Origin: Loripinus fragilis
Taxonomy: Eukaryota > Mollusca > Bivalvia > Lucinida > Lucinidae
Direction: 5' to 3'
DNA: 64,000 bases
Assembly: GCA_964019695.1 (NCBI GenBank)
Contig: OZ026518.1
Location: 82,331,950 to 82,395,949 of the forward strand
Under the pieces are notes generated by a model. It had not been told where the DNA came from. It saw only the letters and a program-made list of their open reading frames with translations, and made no database searches. A program made the position numbers and the translations under genes. The first letter of the stretch is position 1; the number at the start of each line of letters is the position of its first letter. This document shows positions 52,456-63,149 of the stretch, piece after piece.

Positions 52456-53592
52456 ATGGGATGGAAAGACACGTACGAGTATCAAGTTGGAGATAAGATA
52501 TGGAAATCAGTGCCGCCTATATTACTAACGCTAGGCACTATTGGTAATCTTCTCAGTATAGTAGTACTCGCTAGGAAAAAGACAAGAAAATCATCGACGG
52601 CTATCTATCTTATAACATTGGCATGCAACGATCTTCTCGTGCTGTGGACAGGTTTACTACGTCAGTGGCTTAGACACACATGGGAAACTGATGTCAGGCA
52701 ATTTAGTGAGTTTGGCTGTAAATTACATGTGTTCTTGGTCTACTTTGGAACACAGTTTTCGTCTTGGATTCTTGTCGCTGTGACGTCAGAGAGATTTTCG
52801 GGGGTCTGGTGTCCACATAAGGTGAAAATGGGCTGCAATCCTGCAACAGCCGGAATAAGCATAGCTGTTATCGGTACAGTGCTAGCATGTTTAAATACTC
52901 ATTGGTTTTATGGCTTCGGTGACTTGGAATATACGTTTGGGAACCAGACGTTTCTTAGAAAATGTACAGCTAAGTTTGAAAACTACGGTGAATTTTTACA
53001 TTTTACATGGCCATGGATTGATCTATGTGCATTTTGCCTAATTCCATTTGTTATTTTACTGACCGAAAATGGGGGCATAATTATTAAAGTGCTGTTAAGT
53101 CACAACAAATCCCGAGTTGGACCATCAGGCAATACAACGAAGCAAAGTCAACACAAGAGCAAGAACTCGCAGATGACCGCCATGTTGCTGACTATAAATA
53201 CCGTATTTCTAATATGTGTCACTCCAATATCAATTTATTTGATTGGGGAGCCTCACTGGCTCAAGACTATAGAAACAATGGAGGAATACGCCGTCTTCAC
53301 TATGTGGTGGGCAATTGTTAACTCACTGATGTACACTAACCACGCAATTAACTTCATCATGTATGTTTTAAGTGGTACACGATTCCGCCAGGAAGTGAAA
53401 GCTCTGTTCTGTGGTGGTAGTTCCAGAGCGATATTTGGCCTCACTGGAACTACTAGGCGTGTGATGCCATCAAATATGGGCTCAAATACGGAAGCTACAC
53501 AACTTAATACGCTTGAATCTAAACAGACGTCCAATAATCAGATGAGCACACTCGAAAAATCCAGAGGACAGGTGATCGAATCTGTGGCGTAG
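52456..53592 (+). CDS. Rhodopsin-class (class A) GPCR, peptide-receptor-like, single coding exon
   Basis: A 378-residue seven-helix receptor of the plasma membrane. I chose ATG 52456 because the upstream in-frame codons to the 3' splice site lack an ATG. TM1 has GN (N31), TM2 LACND (D59) and TM3 starts at C88, the likely disulfide partner of C170 in loop 2. TM3 ends in E112-R113-F114 in place of E/DRY. TM6 has ICVTP (P257), and TM7 ends N299-F-I-M-Y303 where most class A receptors have NPxxY. The C-tail is about 70 residues, Ser/Thr rich, with CGG after helix 8. The NFxxY/ERF combination and a short extracellular N-terminus fit invertebrate neuropeptide-type receptors expanded in molluscs. 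The ligand cannot be inferred. A broken paralog tail lies at 54583-54733. Confidence 0.93.
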   Translation: MGWKDTYEYQVGDKIWKSVPPILLTLGTIGNLLSIVVLARKKTRKSSTAIYLITLACNDLLVLWTGLLRQWLRHTWETDVRQFSEFGCKLHVFLVYFGTQFSSWILVAVTSERFSGVWCPHKVKMGCNPATAGISIAVIGTVLACLNTHWFYGFGDLEYTFGNQTFLRKCTAKFENYGEFLHFTWPWIDLCAFCLIPFVILLTENGGIIIKVLLSHNKSRVGPSGNTTKQSQHKSKNSQMTAMLLTINTVFLICVTPISIYLIGEPHWLKTIETMEEYAVFTMWWAIVNSLMYTNHAINFIMYVLSGTRFRQEVKALFCGGSSRAIFGLTGTTRRVMPSNMGSNTEATQLNTLESKQTSNNQMSTLEKSRGQVIESVA

Positions 53593-53717
53593 AAGAACTG
53601 AGGCCTTTAAATGTGTTTTAAAAAACCCCAGCCCAGTGAACATTTAAAAGTGGGCCAGCGAAACGCAATTTGAATGGCGTATCGCAGGCGGATCAAGGGT
53701 GGTTCGACACAGTATGC

Positions 53718-54581
53718 TGACTGAGTGGGGAAAACTTTAAAAACGCAAAAATCGAAATTCATATTATTTACTAACTTTTGATATCTCCATTTTATTGAGA
53801 TTTGGCAAAAATGAACATCAATATGTCAGCAAAGCATGTTTTTAATTCTATGTCAAAATAATAAATAACCTTAGAGCAACAGTCTATCAAATAGCAATAC
53901 CCGATGATTCTAAAGTTGCAATTTGAAACTTGTCTAGAAATTGGACACGATTTTAAATTATTGTGATGAAATATTTTTTTTTTAAAAAAAAACAGAAACA
54001 TATTACCCTTGAGCCCTACTATTCGTCTGGCACTGACAGTAGCCGGCCGGAACGGATATCTTCGATATAAATATCGACGATACACAATCGATGTAAGTTG
54101 CCTCTTAACGCCTGTCGCCATTCTTGGCTGACCAGACCTGCGTCGATCTTTAACTGTCCCAGTAGCCTGGTAACGATCTCTGAGCGCTGTATAGTTGACG
54201 GATGGCAGTAATGATATCTGGCGACATCAGAAACACGCAGCCCAGCTTTTAACATTCCAATTTCGCCAGATCGTTTATGTTCAGACAAACGTGGCATGAG
54301 TAATAAAGCTATAAAACTAAAGCTGCTGTGTTTTTTATAAATGTATACTTACAAGCTACATGTGAAATGCTAACATATTTGCTTCATTGATTCGTGGGGA
54401 TGCCACGTGCAAAAATTTGTAAACCAGCGATGCGTAGCTTATGATAGCCAGTGTCTTTAAAACACCGCTATTGGGTATAGATAGAAGCAGGGTGTCGTTA
54501 CCATCCGTTTAGGCTAAAAATGTTCTAGATGCAAAAAAATAAAAATTGTCGTTTTTTTTGCGTTTGTAAAGTCCTTCAGTG
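53718..54581 (-). mobile_element. Internally deleted Tc1-like element, copy 2
   Basis: The right end GTCCTTCAGTG followed by TA matches the TIR of the copy at 25579. The left end (GGGGAAAACTTTAAAAACGC) is damaged. The same interior and the same deletion junction are present in reverse orientation. It ends exactly at the GPCR paralog remnant. Confidence 0.8.
53990..54297 (-). pseudogene. Truncated Tc1-like transposase DNA-binding domain, frameshifted
   Basis: From 54297 the minus strand reads MPRLSEHKRSGEIGMLKAG, LRVSDVARYHYCHPSTIQR. A one-base deletion near 54185 then shifts the frame, and RMATG-type and YPFRPATVSARRIVGLKG blocks continue in the other frame. No catalytic part. The N-terminus is better preserved here than in the 25910 copy. 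Confidence 0.75.
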
Positions 54582-54582
54582 T

Positions 54583-54733
54583 ATGTATGTTGTACGTGGT
54601 ACAAGATTTCACCAGGAGGTGAAAGCACTGCTCTGTGGCGGCAGTACCTGAGCGGTATTTGGCCTCAATGGAACTACACGGCGCGCGATGCAATCAAATA
54701 TGGGATCAAATACGGAAGCTACACAGGTTAATA
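54583..54733 (+). pseudogene. GPCR paralog remnant (C-terminal tail only)
   Basis: About 150 bp align without large gaps to 53364-53515 of the intact GPCR: MYV..GTRFHQEVKALLCGGS, then an in-frame TGA, then FGLNGTTRRAMQSNMGSNTE. It starts at the TA of the Tc1-like element and stops at the TA of a mariner TIR. The seven-helix part is missing. It shows that a second receptor gene of the same subfamily once stood here. Confidence 0.88.
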
Positions 54734-54800
54734 CGAGGGTCATCCAATAAATAGGGGGATTTTCCTTATAATGTAAGAGTTTGTACCGTTTTATTATAAC
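54734..54800. mobile_element. Mariner terminal remnant
   Basis: TA followed by CGAGGGTCATCCAATAAATA is a typical mariner inverted-repeat end, and its CGAGG start matches the 3961-5245 element. About 65 bp remain before a TGAGCC MITE. Confidence 0.65.
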
Positions 54801-54803
54801 AAA

Positions 54804-55042
54804 TGAGCCAGTGCATGTGATTTCCAACAATGTGGTTAGTGCGACTAGCAGAGCCTCAGATCAGCCTGCGCATACGCGCAGTCTGATCAGAGCCTTTGCT
54901 AGTCGCTTGAGTATTCTATGATTGTTAAGCTACTGACTGAACACCATTTGGAGTTTCTAAGCTTAACAGGAGGCTGCAGAGGCTTGTCCTAGTCTACACT
55001 TGTCAAAATGTCAAATTGTTGGAAATCTCATGCCGCGGCTCA
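54804..55042. mobile_element. TGAGCC MITE, copy 5 (239 bp)
   Basis: TGAGCCAGTGCATGTGATTT to CTCATGCCGCGGCTCA, with the central palindrome CTGCGCATACGCGCAG. Same orientation as copies 1 and 2. 55043-55639 holds nothing recognised. Confidence 0.88.
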
Positions 55043-55639
55043 AGTATGACCATAAGGCTGCATATCTTGCTGTTTATGCAACAATGTTTCAAAAATTGGA
55101 AGGAATGTGATGTCGCTTGTTGCTTAGCAACACAAACACATACATATAGCTAACCTGGCTGAATGCCTTAAAATGGTTGCCATGGTTATTGACATGTGCA
55201 GATCAGTTCCAAAAAGAATCTATTCTATTAACTACAATATAAGGTAGTTATTCTGTAAAGTCCATTGACTTCTTTTAAAGAAAATTCAAATTGGCGTAAA
55301 AAGCGACAAAAGTTTTAGATGCTTTCTCATTAGGTGGCGATGGAATAGAGGGAGGCTGTGGGTAACGTTCATTGAAAACGGGGCCATATTATGACCAAAA
55401 GTCTATGGGAAATCGACCAAAATGGAAGAATCAATGAATTGCTTATTTGGAAACTTGACCGTTTCATAGTGGGCTACAGTATGTCTTAGCACTGCAAGAC
55501 TGCAACAGCCGACCAAAACAGAATATTTCAAGTGATGGGATTTAATAGTGATCAATAGCGATTTACTTGTAATTTGCTCTTTTAAAGAAATATATTCAAT
55601 TTTCAAAGTATCATAGGCTAAAAACTTTAGATGGCGTTT

Positions 55640-55990
55640 TAATCTGAGGTGAAGATTAAGCGCTAGTAAAATGCATTCAAGCCCCCCCCCCCCCCTACCC
55701 CGAAGGCTTAGGCTGCTCCCCGTTCTAAGGCGGTGGTTCTGTTGTTGTTGATCTATTGTTTAATGTTTAATGCACTGGGAGTTCTTTGTTTGTATTTGTT
55801 TTGTTATGCATTACTTTGTGTCCATTCCAGTTTTGCAATCATCTTGACTAGAAAGAGAAAGTTGGTTGCTTTGCTGTTATTGTCTTACAGATGTATTGTT
55901 ACTATAAATGTCCTATGACTCTTCCTCACGGTGCCGTGGGTTGGTCTGAGTGTGTGCTTGTGGTATTTCCTGATCATACTCACTTACTTT
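55640..55990 (+). repeat. Penelope-like 3' end fragment
   Basis: Collinear with 24660-24990 (GCTAGTAAAATGCATTCAAG, poly-C, GCGGTGGTTCTGTTGTTGTT, TGTGGTATTTCCTGATCA). 55991-56418 holds only a degenerate GCGCAGGCTGACTGG-type palindrome arm near 56335. Confidence 0.7.
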
Positions 55991-56418
55991 TAAATAATGC
56001 CTGAATAATTGGCATGTAACTTACTACAGTTTTCGGACAACGCACGTTAATATTCATACGTTTTCGTTAAACGCAGCATTAATATCGGTCCTACAAGCCG
56101 TGTATATGCGGTATATTGTAAAGCGCGGCGTTTGTTTGAATCGATACTCACACGGCATCTACCTGCGTTGTACCGCAGTAAAACCAACTTGTGCTTCGTG
56201 TGAGCGGAGCATTATCAGACCAGTACGGGCATAAGGGCAGTCTGATCAGGTTCTTACCTGGTCAGCCGATGAATCAACCATGCCTTCATGATTTAGTCTA
56301 CCGACTGAGAAGACTCCGGTCATACCTCGCATAAGCGCAGGCTGACTGGATTCTTCACCACGTGTCCCAGCCAGAATGTTGCTTTTAATATGCCACCCTC
56401 ATATGTCCTTGGTTACCA

Positions 56419-56676
56419 GGGCCCGGAATTACAATGCCTCCTTAGAGTTAAGGAAGACTTAAGTTAAGTATTGATTTTTCAGGATGCGACAAATAACATT
56501 TAAAACTAATTAAAATCAAAATAGTTTTATTTTTTTTGAAGATCACAATGATATCTTTGACCACTTATGCCACATCTATCCAGGCAATTTATTTAGCATT
56601 TAATATTGCATGTTGAAATATCAATACTTAACTTGAGTCTTACTTAACTTTAAGGAGGCATTGTAATTCCGGGCCC
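56419..56676. mobile_element. 258-bp MITE just upstream of a promoter
   Basis: GGGCCCGGAATTACAATGCC at the left and its exact complement at the right. Pairing runs about 57 bp through TTAAGTTAAGTATTGAT / ATCAATACTTAACTT. It ends 55 bp before the TATA box at 56731. Confidence 0.88.
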
Positions 56677-56730
56677 AGGTCACATTCACCAATGAAATTC
56701 TTAGTTTTCGTATTTGCGTCGGGCGACCGC

Positions 56731-56852
56731 TATATAAACCGGTTGTTTGAGCGGCAAATTATTCAGTATCTCGCCGTCGACAGTTCAAGTCAAACGTGAG
56801 TTGCAGTAATCTTCGTTTGTGTTAACCCTCATCAAACCAACAAGTAAACATG
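56731..56852 (+). promoter_or_regulatory. Candidate core promoter and first exon ending in ATG
   Basis: TATATAAAC (56731) is followed about 30 bp later by an initiator-like TTCAGTA (56762-56768). A GC-moderate leader ends in ACAAGTAAACATG|gtaagtga, so the exon would close exactly after an initiator ATG (56850-56852). Such an intron directly after the start codon is known in, for example, calmodulin genes, but nothing here identifies the product. An alternative donor (AAAC|gtgagt) exists at 56795. No second exon was recognised to the window end. Confidence 0.55.
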
Positions 56853-58810
56853 GTAAGTGAATTTTAATTATACTTGTACATTTTCATTCGTATGCTATTT
56901 ATGTACCGTAATAATCCGTAGTCCACTATCGAAAGCCTTGTCTTGGCTCATGCCCACGTGTTTGTATCGGCTAGTCTGTTACTGACCTATACTTATACTG
57001 TACCTGTTCCCCTGAAATGTTCCGCAAGTTTTAAAATTTCCTTTTCCCACTGTCCCCAAAGCCCGTGGCAGGAGGCGGGAATTTCCGGTGACATGTGATG
57101 ACTAGCCACTACGTCGCTTAGTCATCGTCTAGCCTGTGACCGCATACATTCTTGGCTGAAAGCCAGACTCGCATTAGACTTCGAGCTAAAAAAGGTCCTG
57201 CTCCCCCCCCCCCTAGGGAATTTTGCAGACATATCCTATCTTGAAGAAAGTTTCAAGCCGCATCTTTTAAGAGATGTTTGCACTCTGTGCTCCGGGGCGT
57301 TAGTCTCTGACAGCCTGTTACATATGTTACTGTAACAAACTAAGGAAAAAATCAAAATGAAAGTTTGAGCTATAGAAAGAAGACATTAAACCATCTAATT
57401 ATTTAAATTTCTTATGTAGTTTGCAAGCTGGATGCCTAAGCTACATAAAAGCAGCATTTCAAACAAAATTACAGCCTTCAATGGTGTTAGATGCGTTACA
57501 TAGATTAAATTTCCCTTTTGAAAGTTGAAATCGTGACTAACATCATTCATTTTACAGACAATTTGTGCATTTTTACAAGTGTTTTTAATCTTAGTTTACT
57601 AAAATACTCATTTGACTAATAGAAAAAAAACAAAGTTTGCTTTTCTATCTCAAATACATTGTTTTATATGAGCTATTAAACAACCCTACCCCAAATTTTA
57701 AGTATACAATTTTGGTATCTATTATTGAAGAAAAATATATGAAAATATTTGACACTCGTGGATATCTTACATTTTTGGCACTGTCTTGCTAATGCAATAA
57801 AGAATCATACATTTGCAAGTTTGACGAGGATCAGAGCATTTATTAAAGTATGTAATGTATGTTACATGGCATAATGAATGAGCAAGGAAACTGTCTTGGA
57901 AGTAAGAGATGATATTTCAGAAAAAATACTATTTTTCACATGTTTTCCTATTTAACTCTAGCCTCTGGTGCCTTATTCCTAGTAATTATAGTCATTGCTG
58001 ATAACAAGCCCATGGAATTGTGTTACAGATGTTATATATAATTTTTATCATGTATTTCCTAATGCCTATAATATCAAAATGTATAGACATATAGATAGAA
58101 AATAATAGTTCTCATTTCAATGACACAATTTAATGAATATTCCTATTCAATACAATTATTCAAAAACAATCTTTATTCAAGTCACCCTCACAATGTCTAT
58201 CATTGTGTCTGCTTCTATTGCAAAATAATCACCCATTTCATCACAACCAGTAGAATCATGGCATAGAATTAGGACTGCAAACTGAGTACAATCCTGTTCC
58301 ACTCCACCCCTTTGGGAATTATGCAGAAATAACCTACCTTAAAAAACAATTCAAGCTGCATCAAATAAGAGATGTTTGCACTCTATCAACCAGGGGGTAG
58401 CCTGTAATGGTATGTTACGTATGTTACCATATCAATTTAAGAATAAATGAATTGAAAGTCTGAGAAACAGAAAGAAGACATAAAACTATCTATTTATTTG
58501 AATTATTCGTAGTTTGCATGCTGAATACCTTTGATACATAAGAAAGTGTTTTTAACAAATACACAGATTCCTATGGTGTTATATTTGTTACATTAATTAT
58601 GATTACTTTTTAAAATTGGTAATTGTGACAAACATCACTTATATAAGCATTTCGTGTGATCCTCCTCTTTTGCCATTAAAAGACTTAATTTTCTTTTTGT
58701 ATATGGCCAGTGCCAGCGTCAAACAAATTGACTCAGCTATAACTTGACTCCTTAGCATTCTTCAAAAGCAGAAACAGCATGTCAGTGTCATGGGATCAAA
58801 CACCTGATAA

Positions 58811-59215
58811 AATATGGATCTTTGCACCCTTACTTACTTCAATGCCATTTGACATATATGCAGACAATGGAGTATGACTCTGATATATGTCTCTTCCTGT
58901 GAAGTGGCAAGAGCAATCTTACTGCAGCTGCCTCTGAATCTGTGCTAGTCAAATGATAACTTTGCTCTGATTTTGCAAAAGCTATGTCTCTACCGTGTAC
59001 CTCTAAGATTTCTGACATTGGTCAAACAGAAATTTGATAGGCTGCTCTTTTGCATCATTTGCCATGGAACCTTTTCGGCCCTTTGGTGCTTAAGTCCTCA
59101 GGTCTTAGATCAATAGTATTTTGCTGCGCCCAAAGAACTTTATTAAAGTAAGTAAGGGTGCAAAGATCAGAAATCGATACAATCAAGTACCACACCTGAC
59201 CCAGGATACCAATAA
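58811..59215. repeat. Two Penelope-like termini facing each other
   Basis: GGATCTTTGCACCCTTACTT (58818) and AAGTAAGTAAGGGTGCAAAG followed by ATCAGAAATCGATACAATCA (59147) are inverted copies of the same terminus, about 300 bp apart, inside the foldback element. Confidence 0.65.
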
Positions 59216-59383
59216 GTTTTCTTTAGTTACAATGTTGACTCTTGATGGTTTTGTCAGACCGTCTGAAACAATTTCTGTTACACCTTGAAAGTTATCTGGT
59301 ATATGAGAAAGAACACGAAGTTGGACATTGCCATCAATTATGTTTGCAGCTGGTTGTTTTTTGATGTCAGTACATTGAAGCAA
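59190..59383 (-). pseudogene. Fragment of a repetitive conserved ORF, N-terminal part
   Basis: The minus-strand peptide contains ANIIDGNVQLRVLSHIPDNF, QGVTEIVSDGL and SRVNIVTKE. It resembles a large multi-copy invertebrate protein family with the pattern 'VDGNA.I..L...P..F......V...L....RV.FVTD.Y'. I recognise the pattern but not an accepted family name. It joins a Penelope terminus at about 59200. Confidence 0.4.
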
Positions 59384-59739
59384 GCCTTAAAATGATGTAA
59401 AACCTTTGATTTCTCAATTTTTGCAGCCATATCATTAGCTGTTGAATTCAAAAGAAGGAAAGTGGACTATGGGTGGAATAAGATAACCAGTAGTTCTATA
59501 TTATGCTCTATGGAAGATTTATACAGAGTAAACAAGTTGATAAGGTTGCCCCATTTCATGATCCATTGAAAACACTGAAATTGAAAACACTTGCCTCTGA
59601 CTGTGTAATCAAAAAGGATGTCATGACAAAGCCCTTGCTCATTTATTATGACGAGTTATATATGTTACATCCTTTAATAAGCACTCTTATCTTAGAAACT
59701 TAGTGAATCATTGAAGTGAAAGGGTCTAATTTGCATTCT

Positions 59740-60190
59740 GTTCATCCTGCATTTCATTGCTTTACCTGCTGTGATACATCTAGTTTGTTTATCTGAAGGG
59801 AAAGAGTTACCTTGGTTTCAGCACTTCAGTAGTGCTAAGACTTCAAATAAGTTTTTGAATGCTTGGGGAAAGATAATAAGTACAGAGACATTATTAGATG
59901 AAAATATGTTTGTTGTATGAATGGAAATGCTAAATTTATAAAAGTTAACCAGCTAAGATATGATTCTTTATCACAGAAATATCAAGGTACATCAGTCCAG
60001 GTACTCATTGCTTTTAATGGCATGATTATCTCCTTGTAAAGCTTTTTAGTCTCACTTGCAGAGTATCACTTGAAACACATACTCAAAGAGCCAACTATTA
60101 GGAATTCATATTAGTTTCAAAATGTTCCAAGCCGTGAATGGCAAAATTGGAAAGTTGATAATGGCTCATCAATTTTGAGTGGACTGGTGG
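59740..60190 (+). pseudogene. Fragment of the same conserved ORF, C-terminal part
   Basis: With in-frame stops and shifts, the plus strand reads HPAFHCFTCCDTSSLF, VCCMNGNAKFIKVNQLRYDS, LSQKYQG, and NVPSREWQNWKVDNGS. The family pattern is 'LHA.TGCDT.S.F.GKGK', then '..(F)VC..YG....VN..R...', then 'P....HGW...(D/N)G'. It points opposite to the 59190 fragment, so the cargo of the foldback element has itself been inverted or rearranged. Confidence 0.45.
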
Positions 60191-62388
60191 TAAAATTTTA
60201 AAACAGTAAATAATTGAAATATTGTGGGATGATTCTACTAGTAGCAAGGAGGCGTGTGATAACTATGATTACCACAGAAGCAGACAACGACAAACGTTGA
60301 ACATGAGTGTTTAATCGATGAGAATTAGTTTGGACCATTTCATTTATTGTATTGCCTTGTACAAATGTAAAACTATCTATTCTATTTGTGGCTCTATATT
60401 TAGCATTATATGCACAGTATTAGGAAATGTGTCCAAAAGGTCATTGATAACAGTCCATGGGCTTGATAATCAAATATGAATATAATTTGTAGTGTTTTGG
60501 CACCAAAGACTTATAAGTACACATTAAGTGTTCTGATCTTAAACTTAATGACATCTTGCAGATATATCAGCAAGACAGACTAAGAACATGTAAAATATCC
60601 ACACGCTGCAATCGCTTTCATGTGTTTTACTTTAACAGTAATAACAAAATTTGTTTCTCCGTAAAACTGGGAGTAGGGCTGTGTATTACCTCCTATTAGA
60701 CAATATATTTAAGATAGAAAAGCAAACTTGGTTTTTCCTATTCATCAATTGAGTATATAATTGTAAAATCCAATAAAACAGTTTGAAACCAAGTCATAGT
60801 AGTTGTTTAACTAAATGACGATAGCCACAATTATGGCTTTTAAATTATAATTGGATTCATGTAACGCAAATAACACCACAGTTAGCCGTATTAATGTTAA
60901 ACAGCTTCCATATGTAGTAAAGTCATCCAGTATGCAGACTATAAGAATGTCAATTTATTAGATAATTTTAATATATTCTTTCTGTAGCTTAAACATTCAA
61001 ATTTCTTATTCTCAAATTGATATAGTAACATATGTAACAAGCTGTTACAGGCTAACGCCCCGACTTACAGAGTGCACACATTTCTTATTAAATGCACCTT
61101 GAATGGTTACATAAGATGTAACATGTCTGCAGAATTCAAAGGGGATTAGGATGGAGCAGGCCCTTACTCAGCTTGATGTCAAAATACTGTTTGATGATTT
61201 TACTTATCACGTTAACATAATTTTATGTAACACTCTCTGATCTTTAAAACTTGGTGACAACTAGCAGATCTATAAGTCTTTATCATACGAGCCAGCTTAA
61301 AATCCCTAAACAATGTAATATATCCAGCAGCTGCGAGTTTTTTCACAATTTTAGCTCAAACTTTAAAAAAACATTTCCTTTATTTGATATAGTAACGCAT
61401 GTAACATGCTGTTTCAGACTAACCCCCCAACTTAGAGAGTGCAAACATCCCTTATTCAATGCAGCTTGAGTTGTACTTTAAGAAGGAATATGTCTGCGAA
61501 ATTCCCTCGAGGCGATTAAAACATTTTTAGGCATATTTTACGTAAAGACAATGAGCTTGCCCATTTATTACATCAGGTAACATATGTTACAGCCTCTGAT
61601 ATTCAAATTTTTGCAACAAACTTGCAGATTTATGAGTCTTTTCATATAAGCAAATGAATTCCAAACAATGAAACATATTCATCAACTGCAAATATTTTTT
61701 TATCTATTTTTACTTTAGTTTTAATACCAAACTTTTCACCTTAAAACTGGGTAGGGGTAGGGTTGTTTAATTGCTTATTCCAGAAAAAATATTTAAGCCA
61801 GGGAAACAAACTTCATTTTTTCTGTTAGCCAATTGCATAAGCTAGTCAGCCATGGTTAATAACATCTTGCAAAACACACAGAGAGATTGTGAATGTAAAT
61901 GATGTTAGCCACACTTGCAAATTTTAATGGGTTATCTGATTTATGTAACGTATATGACACCTCAGGAAGCTGCAATTTTGTTCAAATAGCTGTCATACGT
62001 AGTTAAGATATCCAGTATGCAGACTATATAAATGATTTTTAAAAATGAATATTCTAATGTCTTCAATTTTTAGCCCAAACTTTCAATTTACTTTTTCTTA
62101 ATTCGATAAAGTAACGTATGTTACAGGCTCTTACAGACTAACGCCCCGGAGCACAGAGTGCAAACATCTCTTAAAAGACTCGGCTTTCAATTCTCTACTA
62201 GATAGGATATGTCTGCAAAATTCCCTAGGGGGGCGAGCAAACCCATTCTCAGCCATCCGTCTACATAGTTTCAATGGCGAAAGGACAAACCCATAATTGT
62301 AACATAACAAGCCAGAACCTTACCGTGTTCCTTTGGAAAAGGGACCTCATTTCTTAATAGATACTGAGGGCATAAAGTGTTGTAGACT

Positions 62389-63149
62389 AAACTCCAGCTG
62401 ATAAGTTTTTAGACCTAATTTTTTGCAATAACTTTTTTATCCTCAATTTTAGCAAAATGTGTTCGCGATGAAAAGTATTCAGGAACATCTCCAACTTCTC
62501 CAAATGGTTCCAGCATCCTAGATGCTGTGGGTTCCTCTGTGCTTAGATGCACTCTTTGAACATTTTAAGCAAAGCGCAAATAAACCAAGTCCAAGATGCC
62601 AGTCAAAAAGTTACATAGCACCGCCCTAATTCAATTACTAAAGCGATGGATGGCTTGTTCAAATATAATAGAATTCGTGCCTGATTCGCTCGTGCGTTAA
62701 ACTAGTAGGGTCATCTCAAAACCGCATAAGAGAAAAAATGCACATCATGCGATAACCCAGCCTTTGTTCCTTCAAACGAGCCTGTTTAAGTTGATTCTGC
62801 ATATGCACGGTAAATTCTGAGTATGTTAACGGCAGTTTTATGTTATGCACAGCATTTGAAGAGCGGGATATGCACCGCATCCGAATATTTTTTGAAACTA
62901 CCCCTTTCTGTCCCGCCTATACGAATTATACCTGTCATTAAAAAACTTAGAAATTTTGGACGAATTCAATTTATAGCAAAATCTTCATCTATATACACAA
63001 AAATCTGTTTGTGCCACAAGCACAAGACCTTTTGGAGAAGTTGGCGGAAATTCTCCTCTACAACTTTCATCGCGAACACATTTTGCTAAAAATGAAGAAA
63101 AAAAAGTTATTGCGAAAAATTAGGTCTAAAAACTTATCAGCTGGAGTTT
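62389..63149. mobile_element. 761-bp MITE with long TIRs
   Basis: AAACTCCAGCTGATAAGTTT with TTAGACCTAATTTTT at the left pairs with the complement at the right. Pairing extends about 85 bp to TTTTGCTAAAAATG / CTCAATTTTAGCAAAA and CGCGAACACA. The interior, with an 88-residue open frame, shows no known motif. Confidence 0.85.

Larger units (their letters stand above)
57200..62237. mobile_element. 5-kb foldback element with multi-unit inverted arms
   Basis: The ends mirror each other: CTAGGGAATTTTGCAGACAT with ATCCTATCTTGAAGAAAG on the left and the complement at 62237. The left side has two arm units in one orientation (57200-57875, 58300-58640). The right side has three in the other (60560-61150, 61200-61510, 61560-62237). 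Landmarks in every unit are AGAGATGTTTGCACTCT, (G)GGGCGTTAGTCT and TAACATATGTTAC. The middle (58700-60560) holds coding debris and Penelope termini. 56853-57199 holds nothing recognised. Confidence 0.75.
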
